DNA from: Prosthecobacter sp.
GTDB lineage: Bacteria; Verrucomicrobiota; Verrucomicrobiia; Verrucomicrobiales; Verrucomicrobiaceae
Reading direction: 5' to 3'
Assembly (NCBI RefSeq): GCF_034366625.1
Contig: NZ_JAXMIH010000008.1
Location: 62,001-126,000, forward strand
Length of the DNA stretch: 64,000 nucleotides
The position numbers and the translations under genes were made by a program. Every line of letters starts with the position of its first letter. The first letter of the stretch is position 1. Under the pieces are notes generated by a model. The model had not been told where the DNA came from. It searched no databases and was given only the letters and a program-made list of their open reading frames with translations. Of the stretch, positions 33,530 to 42,934 are shown one piece after another.

Positions 33530-35698
33530 ATGAAGTTCACGCGCACACTTCTCATCATGCTCTGCACTGCCGCCACGGCGGATGCGGGCGAGACATCCCA
33601 ACAGATCGACACCCTGCTCGCTAAAGACTGGCAGCAGCACCAGCTCACGCCGAATCCACCCGCCAGCGATGAAACCTTCGTCCGCCGCGTCCATCTCGAC
33701 ATCATCGGTCGCATCCCGACCGCGCAGGAAACACTGTCGTTTCTGCACAGCCCCGACAAGGGCAAGCGTGCGAAGCTGATCGACCAGCTCCTCGCCAGCG
33801 AGGGATACAACCAGCACATGTTTCATTTCTGGGCCGATCTGCTCCGTGTGCAGTCGCGGGCGAACGGCGGGCAGGGGGAGATGACCTCGAAGCCCTACCT
33901 GGAGCATGTGAAGCAGCGCATTCGCGAAAACAAGCCGTATGACGCCTTCGTTCGCGAGCTGCTCACCGCGCAGGGCAAGGTGTGGGACAACCCCGCCATC
34001 GGCTACTACATGCGCGATCTCGGCATGCCGCTCGACAATTTGTCGAACACCACACGCATCTTCCTCGGCACACGCATCGAGTGTGCGCAATGCCACAATC
34101 ATCCGTTCGACAAATGGACGCAGATGCAGTTCTACCAGATGGCCGCGTTCACCTATCCGCTGGAGACGAATTTCACCGGCGTGGCTGAAAAAGGACCGTT
34201 GATGGATTTGAAGCGTGCCGCTGACAAAAAGCCCGAACTGGCTGTGCAAACCCGCCACATCGGCCGCGTGTTTGAGAACCTCGGCGACTTCGTGCGCTAC
34301 AGCAAAGTTCAGACACTGCCCACGCGTGTGCTGAGGCTGCCCCACGATTACCAATACACCGACGCGAAGCCGAAGGATGCCGTCAATTCCGCCACGATGC
34401 TCGGAAAGCCGCTCACGGGCGATTTGCAAACTTTCGCAGACTGGATGACCTCGCCGGAGAATCCGCGCTTTACCAAAGTGATAGCGAACCGCTTATGGAA
34501 GAAGGTCTTCGGCCTCGGATTGATCGAACCGGTCGATGAACTCATGGACAACACCGTGGCGATGAATCCGGCGCTCATGAAGCACCTGGAGCAGTTCATG
34601 ATCGCCAGCCACTACGATGTGAAAGCCTTCCTCCGCGTGCTCTACAACACGCAGGCCTATCAAAACGAAGCGACAAAGACCGAGCTGTTTGCTGGCGAGG
34701 TTTATCACTTCACCGGTCCGCTGTTGCGCCGCATGACAGCGGAACAGATCTACGACAGCTTTGTCACGCTCATCCATCCCACACCCGATCTGCCGCGTCG
34801 CAAGGGTATCGACTCTGACATGGCGCAGAAGCTCGTCTATCGCGGGAAGCTCAGCGACGCGCTCGATTTGATGACGCCGCAGGAAGTTTTCGATGGCGCC
34901 ATGAAGGCCTCCGAGGTTTACGAAACCGTCTCCGCACGATCGAAACCTCTGCGCGAGGCCTACACCGCCGCGCAGAAGGCCAAGGACAAGGAACGGATCG
35001 AAAAACTGAACCTCGAAATCCGCTCCGTCGAGTTCATCGCGCGCACCGGCATCCACGATCACGTCGTCGTTCCCGCCGTGGCGCGGCTTTACACGAAGAA
35101 GACCGGCAAAGCCGCGCCGTCGCCGATTCCCGTCGTCAAACCAGATCTCGAAGAACTCAAGAAGGCCGGGCAAAACCGCGCTTACATTGAGGTGCCCGGC
35201 TACGACATCGACCAAGCCATCCCGCACGAGGAAAAAACCGCCGCAGACGCCCGCGACATCGTCTTCCGCGATGAAGCCAAACAACTAGGCGTCACCGAAA
35301 TCGACTCCTATCTCAAATCACGCCAAGCCCAAGCCCGGGACTGGCCCCGCGCCGCCGACCTCGAATCCCCAGCCCCGCGCGGCCACTACCTCCGTGAGTT
35401 CGGTCAGAGCGACCGCGATCTTATCGAAAACGCCAACGCCGACGCCTCCATGCCCCAGGCGCTCGTCTTGATGAACAGCGAGCTGTTTGAAGCCATCCTC
35501 AAACCGCACACTCAGCTTCGCGTGAATCTCGCCGCCGCGAAATATCCCGATGATCAGCTTGCCGCAGTTTATCTGACCGTGCTTTCCCGCCACCCGACTG
35601 AGGCCGAAAAAGCCGCTTGGGCCAAATCCGGCCTCAACAGCATCGAAGACCTCGTCTTCGCCCTCATCAACACGCAGCAGTTTATCTTCGTGCGCTGA
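33530..35698 (+). CDS. Secreted DUF1549/DUF1553 protein
   Basis: A 722-aa exported protein of the DUF1549-DUF1553 family abundant in Planctomycetes and Verrucomicrobia. The ATG at 33530 starts a signal peptide (MKFTRTLLIMLCTAATADAG). The N-terminal DUF1549 (about 25-215) has FVRRVHLDIIGRIPT and a CxxCH motif in CAQCHNHPFDKW. The DUF1553 part (about 290-720) has WMTSPENPRFTKVIANRLWKK-type sequence, LLRRMTAEQIYD and the end QALVLMNSELFEA. Function of this family is not established; it is often paired with a DUF1501 gene, which is not present next to it here. It diverges from the dehydrogenase-cytochrome gene. Confidence 0.9.
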   Translation: MKFTRTLLIMLCTAATADAGETSQQIDTLLAKDWQQHQLTPNPPASDETFVRRVHLDIIGRIPTAQETLSFLHSPDKGKRAKLIDQLLASEGYNQHMFHFWADLLRVQSRANGGQGEMTSKPYLEHVKQRIRENKPYDAFVRELLTAQGKVWDNPAIGYYMRDLGMPLDNLSNTTRIFLGTRIECAQCHNHPFDKWTQMQFYQMAAFTYPLETNFTGVAEKGPLMDLKRAADKKPELAVQTRHIGRVFENLGDFVRYSKVQTLPTRVLRLPHDYQYTDAKPKDAVNSATMLGKPLTGDLQTFADWMTSPENPRFTKVIANRLWKKVFGLGLIEPVDELMDNTVAMNPALMKHLEQFMIASHYDVKAFLRVLYNTQAYQNEATKTELFAGEVYHFTGPLLRRMTAEQIYDSFVTLIHPTPDLPRRKGIDSDMAQKLVYRGKLSDALDLMTPQEVFDGAMKASEVYETVSARSKPLREAYTAAQKAKDKERIEKLNLEIRSVEFIARTGIHDHVVVPAVARLYTKKTGKAAPSPIPVVKPDLEELKKAGQNRAYIEVPGYDIDQAIPHEEKTAADARDIVFRDEAKQLGVTEIDSYLKSRQAQARDWPRAADLESPAPRGHYLREFGQSDRDLIENANADASMPQALVLMNSELFEAILKPHTQLRVNLAAAKYPDDQLAAVYLTVLSRHPTEAEKAAWAKSGLNSIEDLVFALINTQQFIFVR

Positions 35699-35715
35699 AA
35701 CCGGCTGTTTGTTTC

Positions 35716-36624
35716 ATGAACCTGTTTCGCCGTTCCTTACGTTTCTTTCTCCGGCTCGTTCTCGCCCTCATTCTGCTCGTTCTGCTGTTGTTCGGCGGAG
35801 GTTGGTGGTATTTTCATCCGGAGTTCACCGAAACACGCGGCATTGTTTACACGCAGCGGCATGGACATGCCCTGACACTTGATGTGATACGCCCGGCGAA
35901 TCCCAATGGCATCGGCATCCTGGTCATGATCAGCGGAAGGTGGAAGTCGGACCCGAATAAGTTTCAGCCTTGGGCGGCTTCATCCTTTTTACGCCAGGGG
36001 CATACCCTCGTCGCCGTCTCGCATCTGTCGCAGCCAGAAGCCAACATCATGGAGATCGTCGATGATGTGGAACGTGCTGCCCGGTTTGTGCGGCATCATG
36101 CGCATGAATACGGCATCGATCCGAACCGCCTCGGCGTCTTCGGCGGCAGTTCTGGCGGGCATTTGAGCCTGATGCTCGCCACGCGCGGTGGGCCGGGTGA
36201 TCCGAACGCCTCAGATCCGGTGGACCGTGAAAACAGCGCGGTGCAGGCCGTGACGGTGTTTTATCCGGTGACGGACCTGCTGAATCTCGGCCCATCCACC
36301 GAAAATCTCGGTGATGGCGGTCCGCCCAAGAGCTTCCGCAACTCCTTCGGTCCGAAAGCCACCGATCTGAACGAATGGAAGGTCATCGGTCGCGATCTCT
36401 CGCCGATCTTTCACATCACCAAGAGCCTGCCGCCCGTTTTAATCGCCCACGGTGATGCCGACACGCTGGTGCCGCTGGAGCAGTCCACGCGCTTCAAGCA
36501 ACGCGCCGCCGAACTCGGCCGCGAGGTCGCACTGACGATCCGGCCCGGCCAGAAACATGGCTGGTCCACAATGATCTGGGATGCGCATCTGTTCGCGGGG
36601 TGGCTGACGGAGAAGTTGAGGTGA
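35716..36624 (+). CDS. Membrane-anchored alpha/beta hydrolase
   Basis: A 302-aa hydrolase, 17 nt after the DUF1553 gene. The ATG at 35716 gives an arginine-rich start and one strong hydrophobic helix (about 10-33) that anchors it or acts as signal. The catalytic domain has the nucleophile elbow GVFGGSSGGHLSL (Ser), HGDADTLVPLEQS with the catalytic Asp, and a C-terminal His in GQKHGWST. The oxyanion region is ISGRWKSD, not a canonical HGGG. It resembles short-chain or feruloyl-type esterases of the BD-FAE/carboxylesterase group. Substrate unknown, presumably an acylated glycan. Confidence 0.8.
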   Translation: MNLFRRSLRFFLRLVLALILLVLLLFGGGWWYFHPEFTETRGIVYTQRHGHALTLDVIRPANPNGIGILVMISGRWKSDPNKFQPWAASSFLRQGHTLVAVSHLSQPEANIMEIVDDVERAARFVRHHAHEYGIDPNRLGVFGGSSGGHLSLMLATRGGPGDPNASDPVDRENSAVQAVTVFYPVTDLLNLGPSTENLGDGGPPKSFRNSFGPKATDLNEWKVIGRDLSPIFHITKSLPPVLIAHGDADTLVPLEQSTRFKQRAAELGREVALTIRPGQKHGWSTMIWDAHLFAGWLTEKLR

Positions 36625-36659
36625 GAAACAGCGGCCTGCCGCCCCGTTGATGGCTGGTT

Positions 36660-37505
36660 ATGTCCACGCGCGCGATCCTGTTCCTCTGCAGCCTTTGCGT
36701 ATTGTCGTCGGCTTCGTCGGCGGAGCCGCAGAATCCATCGCCGATGGTCGAGCACACGCGCGAGCATCCGCGCTTGAAGGAGGAGCATCCGGCGGGCAGG
36801 CGCGTGAAGCTGGAGGCGGACACGCTTTTCATTCCGCAAGACATCGCAGCCCAAAAAGAAGCGCCGCTGCTCATCTTCATGCACGGCGGCACCTGGATTC
36901 CCGAAGTCGCCGCAGCAAAGCACGGCATGGCTGCGCTCGTGATTCAGCGCGGCGACGGCTACAAGGTGCTGTTTGAGAAGGAAGATGCGTTCGAGTCCTT
37001 GCTGGCCACTGCGGCGGACAAATCGGGCATGCGCTGGACGCAGATCACCGTTGGTGGCTGGAGCGCGGGTTGTCAGGGAATCCGTGCGATGCTGAAATCT
37101 GCTTCTGCCGCGAAGATGCTCGATCGCGTGTTGATGATTGATGGCATGCACACGAGCTACGTTGACGGCAAGCCTGGGCCGCTGGAGTCGGAGATCGACA
37201 CCGAAGCTCTGAAACCCATCGCTGACTATGCGCGTGAGGCCATGTCGGGGAAAAAACGGCTGCTCATCACCCACAGCGAGATTTTTCCCGGCACCTTCGC
37301 CAGCACGACGGAGACCGCGGACTGGCTGCTGCGTGAACTCGGTGTGAAACGCCGCCCCATCCTCGAATGGGGGCCGATGAAGACACAGCAACTCAGCGAG
37401 GCGAAGCAAGGCTCATTTCACCTCGTGGGCCTGGCAGGGAACTCCGCGCCGGACCATGTGGACCAACTCCATGCCCTGCCAGTGTGGCTTGAATGGTTGA
37501 AGTAA
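36660..37505 (+). CDS. Secreted alpha/beta-hydrolase-like protein
   Basis: A 281-aa exported protein (signal peptide MSTRAILFLCSLCVLSSASS). An HGG turn (IFMHGGTWIP) and a nucleophile elbow GGWSAGCQG (GxSxG) indicate an alpha/beta hydrolase; the catalytic His is probably near the C-terminal GNSAPDHVDQLHALP. Substrate not known. It is 35 nt after the membrane-anchored hydrolase and followed by the beta-helix protein gene, suggesting one glycan-use operon. Confidence 0.65.
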   Translation: MSTRAILFLCSLCVLSSASSAEPQNPSPMVEHTREHPRLKEEHPAGRRVKLEADTLFIPQDIAAQKEAPLLIFMHGGTWIPEVAAAKHGMAALVIQRGDGYKVLFEKEDAFESLLATAADKSGMRWTQITVGGWSAGCQGIRAMLKSASAAKMLDRVLMIDGMHTSYVDGKPGPLESEIDTEALKPIADYAREAMSGKKRLLITHSEIFPGTFASTTETADWLLRELGVKRRPILEWGPMKTQQLSEAKQGSFHLVGLAGNSAPDHVDQLHALPVWLEWLK

Positions 37506-37521
37506 ATCAGTGAGTTGCGCT

Positions 37522-38928
37522 ATGAAATTCACGCCGGGCTTCCCTCGTCATTTCCTCCGCCATGCGCTTGTGGCTCTGAGTCAGTTCATGTGCCGTGGCT
37601 TCGTGTTCCTGCTGCTCGTCAGTGGCTCGGCAGCCGCTACAGTGAAGCACGCGCAGCCCGAAAATTACCGTCGCTTGCTGACCACGCTGAAGCCTGGAGA
37701 CACGCTCGTGCTCGCAGCCGGTGTGTATGAGCGGGGATTGCCGGTCAGCGACAGCCATGGCACGCCCGAGGCGTGGATCACGATTCAAGGACCGGAGGAA
37801 GGTGTGGCGGAGATTCGACAGACTCAGGTGGCGAATTGTGTCGAGTTGAAACAGTGCAGCCATGTGGCCTTGAAGAAGCTCTCCATCCTCGGTGGCGGTC
37901 CGCAGGGCATTTCCGGCCTGTTTGGCATCAGCGCCCAGGGCGGGCTGAAAAACTCGGTGCACCACATCCTCATCGAAGACTGCATCATCAGCGATTGGAA
38001 TACCTCGCAGCAGGCCGTCGGCATTTCCACGAAGACACCGACGTGGGATTGGACCATCCGGCGAAACATCATCCGCAATTGCGGCACGGGCCTCTACCTC
38101 GGCAACTCGAACGGCGCTGATCCCTTCATTCGAGGTGTCATCGAGCACAACCTCGTTCAAGACCCGATCGGCTACTGCATGGAGATCAAGTTTCAGAAAA
38201 CGCGGCCTGTGATCGACGGGATGCCGACCACCGCCAGCCGCACGATCATCCGGCACAATGTCTTCATCAAAAACGACGCGCCCAGCCCCGATGGCGACCG
38301 TGCAAATTTGCTCGTCGGCGGCTTTCCTGACAGCGGCCCCGGCTCCGACGACCTGTATGAGATCTACGGCAACTTTCTCTGGCACAATCCGCGTGAATCG
38401 CTGCTGCAAGCTTCGGGTCGCGTCTCGATCCATGACAATGTCTTTGCCGACTGCCCAGCCAACGCCGCCATCACCGTGCGCAATCACGATCTGCCGGTGA
38501 AGCTCGCCCATATCTACAACAACACCATCTACGCCGCCGCTCGTGGCATCCGCATCGCCAGCGCCGCGACGGACGGTGCTGCTATCATCGGCAATGTGGT
38601 GTTCGCTGGAGAGCCGTTGTCTTTGCACAACACCATTACTAATGTGCGCGAAAACGTCACCGGGCCTGTTGCCGATGCCGCGCTGCATCTGGCGAACCCT
38701 CAAATGACATTGGGCTCCTTGGACCTCCATCCGAAGCTTGGGAGCTGTGAAGGCACGCCACTCGACCTTTCCTCTTTTGCTGATCAGACAGCGTTCGACC
38801 TGGATTTCAGCGGAGCTGCCAAGGGTGAGCGGCGCATTCGAGGAGCGTATGCCAGTCCGGCGACAAAGACGGGCTGGATGCTTCAAGGCAGCATCAAGCC
38901 GCCATCGGCCTCGAAGCCGAAGTTCTGA
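37522..38928 (+). CDS. Secreted right-handed beta-helix protein
   Basis: A 468-aa exported protein from the ATG at 37522; hydrophobic signal about residues 23-40 (FVFLLLVSGSAAA). The start LTTLKPGDTLVLAAGVYE is the entry of pectate-lyase-like beta-helix proteins, followed by rungs such as VSDSHGTPEAWITIQG, ILIEDCIISDWNTS, TIRRNIIRNCGTGLYLGN and IYNNTIYAAARGIRI. It could be a polysaccharide lyase or a binding protein; no catalytic residues can be assigned. It follows two hydrolase genes and precedes the FAD-dependent oxidoreductase gene. Confidence 0.75.
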   Translation: MKFTPGFPRHFLRHALVALSQFMCRGFVFLLLVSGSAAATVKHAQPENYRRLLTTLKPGDTLVLAAGVYERGLPVSDSHGTPEAWITIQGPEEGVAEIRQTQVANCVELKQCSHVALKKLSILGGGPQGISGLFGISAQGGLKNSVHHILIEDCIISDWNTSQQAVGISTKTPTWDWTIRRNIIRNCGTGLYLGNSNGADPFIRGVIEHNLVQDPIGYCMEIKFQKTRPVIDGMPTTASRTIIRHNVFIKNDAPSPDGDRANLLVGGFPDSGPGSDDLYEIYGNFLWHNPRESLLQASGRVSIHDNVFADCPANAAITVRNHDLPVKLAHIYNNTIYAAARGIRIASAATDGAAIIGNVVFAGEPLSLHNTITNVRENVTGPVADAALHLANPQMTLGSLDLHPKLGSCEGTPLDLSSFADQTAFDLDFSGAAKGERRIRGAYASPATKTGWMLQGSIKPPSASKPKF

Positions 38929-38964
38929 TAGTTTTTATCCACGCCTGCCGTGATGATTGGCCCC

Positions 38965-40377
38965 ATGAAACCCGCTCCCGTCTCTCGTCGCCATTTCATC
39001 TCCGCCGCACTCGCTGGTGGCGCTGTTAGTCAGGCCTCGATTTCCGCTGCTGAGGTCAAAGAAGGCCAGTTCAACGAGCCTGCGCATGATATACCGCTCG
39101 CCGAGGATGCGGACGTGATCGTGTGTGGTGCCGGGCCAGCCGGTGTGACTGCGGCAATCACGGCCGCGCGTGCCGGTGCCAAGGTTCGTCTCTTTGAATG
39201 GCGCGGGTGCCTCGGTGGCATCTGGACGGCTGGGTTGCTGGGTTACTTCCTCGACTTCAACAAGCCCGGCTTCGCCAAAGAACTGCGCGACAAGCTGGAT
39301 GCACGCGGTGCGCGTGCGAACTCGACCAGCACGAGCCGTTTTTGCTACGATCCTGAAGCACTCAAGCTGCTGCTCGAAGAACTGTGCGTGGAGGCTGGCG
39401 TGAAGTTTCAGTATCACACCAAAGTCTCCGCCGCTTTCAAGGAAGGCAACAAGCTCACCACCATCGTGACGGAGTCCAAATCGGGGCGACAGGCATGGCG
39501 CGCACCCGTTTTCATCGACACGACCGGCGATGGTGATCTCGGCGTGCAAGCAGGCTGCGCGTTTGAAATTGGGATGGCGGAGGACTGCCCCTGCCAGCCG
39601 ATGTCGCTCAATGCGCTGCTCGTCGTGAAGGATGTCGAGGCGCTGCGGGAGTTTGTGCGTTTCGGCCAGTCGAAGCCCGGTGAGAACACCGACAGCGAGA
39701 AGAAGAAGCGCATCAAAGATGTGCTCGTCAGCACCGGCCACTTTCCGTCTTATGCCGGGCCAACCATGTGGCACGTCAGCGGCAATCTGATCTTTGCCAT
39801 GATGAACCACGAATACGGCATCAAGCCCTGGGATGCCGCTGAAGTCACCGCCGCCACGGTACGTGCGCGCGCCGAGATGAACAAGATGGTCAACGGCCTG
39901 CGCGCGCTCGGCGGACCGTGGGAAGGCATCCAGATCGTCGCCACCGCCGAGCAGATCGGCGTGCGCGATGGACGGCGCATCAAGGGGCGCTATGTCGTCG
40001 TGCAGGACGATCTCGCCAAAGGCGTGCGTCATGACGACGCCGTCGTGCGCGTGACCTTCGGCATCGACGTGCATGCCCTCAGCTCCGACCACAACAAGAA
40101 CCACGCCATCATGCCGAAGCCCATCGACATGAAACCCTACGACATCCCGCTGCGCGCCTTGATCGCCAAAGATGTCGATGGACTCATGATGGCTGGACGC
40201 TGCATCAGTGGCGACTTCATCGCCCACTCCAGCTACCGCGTCACCGGTAATGCAGTCGGCATGGGTGAGGCAGCCGGTGTCACTGCTGCTCTGGCTGCTT
40301 TGTCGAAACGCATGCCGCACGAGGTCGCGTGGAGCGAGAGCGAGGCGAAGCTGAAGGCGATGGGACAGCGCGTGTGA
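38965..40377 (+). CDS. Secreted FAD-dependent oxidoreductase (Tat signal)
   Basis: A 470-aa flavoprotein. The ATG at 38965 gives a twin-arginine signal (PVSRRHFISAALAGGAVS), pointing to folded, cofactor-loaded export; GTG/ATG options lie at 38950 and 38953. The FAD dinucleotide fold is VIVCGAGPAGVTAAITAARAG, followed by a Cys-containing RGCLGGIWTAGLLGY and the C-terminal FAD segment MMAGRCISGDFIAHSS. It belongs to the PF12831-type flavoproteins common near Verrucomicrobial glycan genes. Substrate unknown. A paralogue with an extra C-terminal domain is at 53958. Confidence 0.82.
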   Translation: MKPAPVSRRHFISAALAGGAVSQASISAAEVKEGQFNEPAHDIPLAEDADVIVCGAGPAGVTAAITAARAGAKVRLFEWRGCLGGIWTAGLLGYFLDFNKPGFAKELRDKLDARGARANSTSTSRFCYDPEALKLLLEELCVEAGVKFQYHTKVSAAFKEGNKLTTIVTESKSGRQAWRAPVFIDTTGDGDLGVQAGCAFEIGMAEDCPCQPMSLNALLVVKDVEALREFVRFGQSKPGENTDSEKKKRIKDVLVSTGHFPSYAGPTMWHVSGNLIFAMMNHEYGIKPWDAAEVTAATVRARAEMNKMVNGLRALGGPWEGIQIVATAEQIGVRDGRRIKGRYVVVQDDLAKGVRHDDAVVRVTFGIDVHALSSDHNKNHAIMPKPIDMKPYDIPLRALIAKDVDGLMMAGRCISGDFIAHSSYRVTGNAVGMGEAAGVTAALAALSKRMPHEVAWSESEAKLKAMGQRV

Positions 40378-40388
40378 TGCATTGTCTC

Positions 40389-42122
40389 ATGAAAGCCCTG
40401 CTCTCTCTGTTCCTCATCGCCACGTTAGCCTCCGCAGAAAACTGGCCGCTGGATGCCGTGGATGCTTCCCTCTCGCTTCATGGTCACGCACGCTCGCTCA
40501 CGGGCAGTCTTGTGCTTGATGGCAGCTCCGTCATCGAATTGAAGGACACCGCGAAGCTCAACGGAAGCTTCACCGTCTCCGTGTGGTTCAATCCGTATGT
40601 GCTTGAAGGCTCGCAGCAGATGATCATTGGCAAAAATCGTTACTCGCTCAACGAACGCCAGTGGGGCGTCACCATCGAGCCGGATGGCAAGATGAAGGCG
40701 CACTTGCGTCAGGACGGCTGGAGTGAAATCACCTGTGCGGAGCCACTGAAGGCCGGTCATTGGCATCTGGCGACACTGACGGTCGATTCCGGCAAAGCAG
40801 CGCTGTTTTTGAATGGGAAGCCCGTGGGCGAGGTGAAGCTCAATAAGCCGATTCCGGCCACGAAGGCACCGATCACACTCGGGGGCATCTTGGATGATGA
40901 AAAGAAGCGGCAACAGTTCCATGGCGCGCTCGATGAAGCACGCTTCGAGCCTCGCGTGATGAGCGCGGAAGAGATCGCCGCGAGTTATCGCCCCATCACG
41001 GCAACGCATGAGCTTCCAAAATCCAAGACCGCCGATTTCCCGCTCTGGGACGACTCGCAGAAGCTCGGCGAGACCAAGGATTTGCCTCTGCTCGACGGCG
41101 TGGAGTTTCACGTCATCAAAAAGTGGGACAAGGCAGCGGATGGTTACACCTTCCTCCACGGCGTCGGCCTCGCTTGGCACAAGGGCAGGTTCTATGCCTC
41201 CATCGGCCACAACAAAGGCGCGGAGAACACCGTCAGTGAAGAAGCGCAGTATCGCGTGAGCGAGGACGGCGGCAAAACGTGGAGCGAACTTGGTGTCATC
41301 GACGCAGGCGAGGAGAAAGACCTCGCGATCAGCCATGGCGTGTTCCTTTCACATGACGGAAAGCTCTGGGCCTTCCACGGAGCCTACTACAACAAGATGG
41401 AGCGCATCCATACCCGCGCTTACTCGCTCGATGAAACGACCGGCCAATGGACCAAGCATGGCGTCGTGCTTGAAAACGGCTTCTGGGCGTTGAATCAGCC
41501 GGTGAAGATGAGCGATGGCAAATGGATCATGCCCGGCATCAGCGCCGGGCCTTACTCCAACAAAGGCACCTTCCCCGCTGCGGTGGCGATCAGTCATGGC
41601 GATGACTTTACCAAGTGGGATTTCGTCAGCATCCCCGTTCACGAAGGCCTGAAGATGTGGGGCGAGTCGAGCATCATCGTGGACGGCTCCAACGTGCTCA
41701 ACATCGCCCGCTACGCAGCCAAACCGCTCGCCTTGATTTCAAAGAGCACCGACTACGGCCGCACCTGGAGCACGATGGGCGAAAGCAACCTGCCCATGAC
41801 CACCTCCAAGCCCGCCGCAGGCATGCTCAGCACCGGCCAGCGCTACCTCGTCTGCACCACCGCCGCGAACAACGGCGGCAAACGCTTCCCGCTCACCATC
41901 GCCGTCAGCAAACCTGGATCATCGCTGCTCAGCCAAGTCTTCGTCATCCGACACGCCGAGCACAGCGGCCCTGGTGAGTCGAATCCGAAGGCCGCTTTGA
42001 GCTATCCCTGCGCCACCGAGCACGAAGGCAAGCTCTACGTCGGCTTCTCCAACAACGGCGGCCGAGGCGGCAATCATAACAGCGCCGAGATGGCCGTGAT
42101 TCCGATTGAGCGGCTGAAGTAG
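40389..42122 (+). CDS. Secreted LamG + sialidase-like protein
   Basis: A 577-aa exported protein; the ATG at 40389 starts a signal peptide (MKALLSLFLIATLASA). Residues ~20-210 form a LamG/concanavalin-like domain (LVLDGSSVIELKD, FTVSVWFNPYVLEGSQQMI, GALDEARFEPRVMSAEEIA). Residues ~235-575 are a sialidase-type propeller with an Asp-box (SEDGGKTWSE) and a degenerate one (STDYGRTWST). Catalytic residues not assigned. Its stop TAG is the first three bases of a palindromic repeat (42120). Confidence 0.78.
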   Translation: MKALLSLFLIATLASAENWPLDAVDASLSLHGHARSLTGSLVLDGSSVIELKDTAKLNGSFTVSVWFNPYVLEGSQQMIIGKNRYSLNERQWGVTIEPDGKMKAHLRQDGWSEITCAEPLKAGHWHLATLTVDSGKAALFLNGKPVGEVKLNKPIPATKAPITLGGILDDEKKRQQFHGALDEARFEPRVMSAEEIAASYRPITATHELPKSKTADFPLWDDSQKLGETKDLPLLDGVEFHVIKKWDKAADGYTFLHGVGLAWHKGRFYASIGHNKGAENTVSEEAQYRVSEDGGKTWSELGVIDAGEEKDLAISHGVFLSHDGKLWAFHGAYYNKMERIHTRAYSLDETTGQWTKHGVVLENGFWALNQPVKMSDGKWIMPGISAGPYSNKGTFPAAVAISHGDDFTKWDFVSIPVHEGLKMWGESSIIVDGSNVLNIARYAAKPLALISKSTDYGRTWSTMGESNLPMTTSKPAAGMLSTGQRYLVCTTAANNGGKRFPLTIAVSKPGSSLLSQVFVIRHAEHSGPGESNPKAALSYPCATEHEGKLYVGFSNNGGRGGNHNSAEMAVIPIERLK

Positions 42123-42170
42123 CATGGGCTTTCTAGCCCGTGCTCAATGAATCGCGGAAGACACAGGCTA
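42120..42170. repeat. Palindromic repeat, right-truncated copy 1
   Basis: Starts TAGCATGGGCTTTCTAGCC and supplies the stop codon of the preceding gene. Positions 42129-42170 recur at 42879-42920 with one mismatch in 42. The right inverted arm stops at GGCTA, lacking the 14 bp that complete copy 2, and continues into CATCACCGCC, which resembles the pepD end beside copy 2. Confidence 0.85.
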
Positions 42171-42920
42171 CATCACCGCCCAAAAGATTCAGGCCAAGCC
42201 ACATTTCTCTCGACGAACTGAGCAGGAGTCTGAAAATGTCGCCTATCAACCAGCTCCGTGTCACACCCGACTTTGTTTCAAAGCGTATCGGTTGTTTAAT
42301 TCCGAACGGCCATGTCCGATAACATCATCAAGCAGCTTCTTCAAGATAGCTCGTATCGTCGGCAGCAACTTCTTGCTCCACCACCTCCGAAGCCGACTTT
42401 GCGCGAACAGGTGAATGGGTGGGTTCGAGTGATGCTAGCGATTGGTGTTATTGGTGGACTCATGTGGTTTGGGCATCGAACCGGTGGCATCTTGTTCTTT
42501 CTTCCCGCTGTCGTTTTGTTGTTCACCTTCGAGTATTCCGATATTGCCACAGTTAGTTGGTCGCGACGTCGCAAGGTCGTTTCGACTTTGGGTTTGTTTT
42601 TGCTTATGTCCCTGTTGGTGGCGCTGGAGTTCCACTTTTCTACTATCGTGTTAACCGCAATTCGTGATCATGGTGCCATTTGGATTTTCGCCTCACGGCT
42701 CGGATTGGTGCTAGGGTTTATCTTGGCAATGGCTCCGTTGTGGATTGCTTTTCATATTTACGAGCGTCTGACCAAGCCGTGTTGGACTTCACATCCTGTT
42801 TGCGGGTGGCGTATCTATGATGGCATATATGATCCCAAGAACGATGCTCATCCGCATTGATCTAGTTCGGCGCTGCCCCTTTCTAGCCCGTGCTCAATGG
42901 ATCGCGGAAGACACAGGCTA
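42129..42920. other. Repeat-bounded low-G+C cassette
   Basis: A segment between the two direct copies of a 42-bp palindrome core. Inside, 117 of 240 bases are G or C (42421-42660), about 49%, against roughly 60% or more nearby. It contains the membrane-protein gene at 42312 and no recombinase. The left half of copy 1 plus the right half of copy 2 rebuild one complete palindrome, as expected if the segment arrived inside an existing element. Confidence 0.55.
42312..42860 (+). CDS. Small multi-pass membrane protein of unknown function
   Basis: A 182-aa protein I do not recognise. After a polar, proline-rich N-terminus (APPPPKPT) there are about four transmembrane helices: WVRVMLAIGVIGGLMWFG, GILFFLPAVVLLFTFEY, TLGLFLLMSLLVALEF and LGLVLGFILAMAPLWIAF. 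The C-terminus (PVCGWRIYDGIYDPKND) is polar. Base composition is clearly lower in G+C than its neighbours and codons are less biased. It lies between near-identical repeats at 42129-42170 and 42879-42920, which suggests recent arrival. Confidence 0.7.
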   Translation: MSDNIIKQLLQDSSYRRQQLLAPPPPKPTLREQVNGWVRVMLAIGVIGGLMWFGHRTGGILFFLPAVVLLFTFEYSDIATVSWSRRRKVVSTLGLFLLMSLLVALEFHFSTIVLTAIRDHGAIWIFASRLGLVLGFILAMAPLWIAFHIYERLTKPCWTSHPVCGWRIYDGIYDPKNDAHPH

Positions 42921-42934
42921 GAAAGCCTATGCTA
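42879..42934. repeat. Palindromic repeat, left-truncated copy 2
   Basis: Contains TTTCTAGCC (42880-42888) and its inverse GGCTAGAAA (42916-42924), then GCCTATGCTA. On the minus strand the end reads TAGCATAGGC and its TAG is the stop codon of pepD. It shares 42129-42170 with copy 1. Confidence 0.85.

Noticed and set aside
37507-40320. Two long leftward frames (459 and 461 aa) opposite the beta-helix and flavoprotein genes
   Set aside because: They mirror codon bias of well-supported rightward genes and resemble no family.
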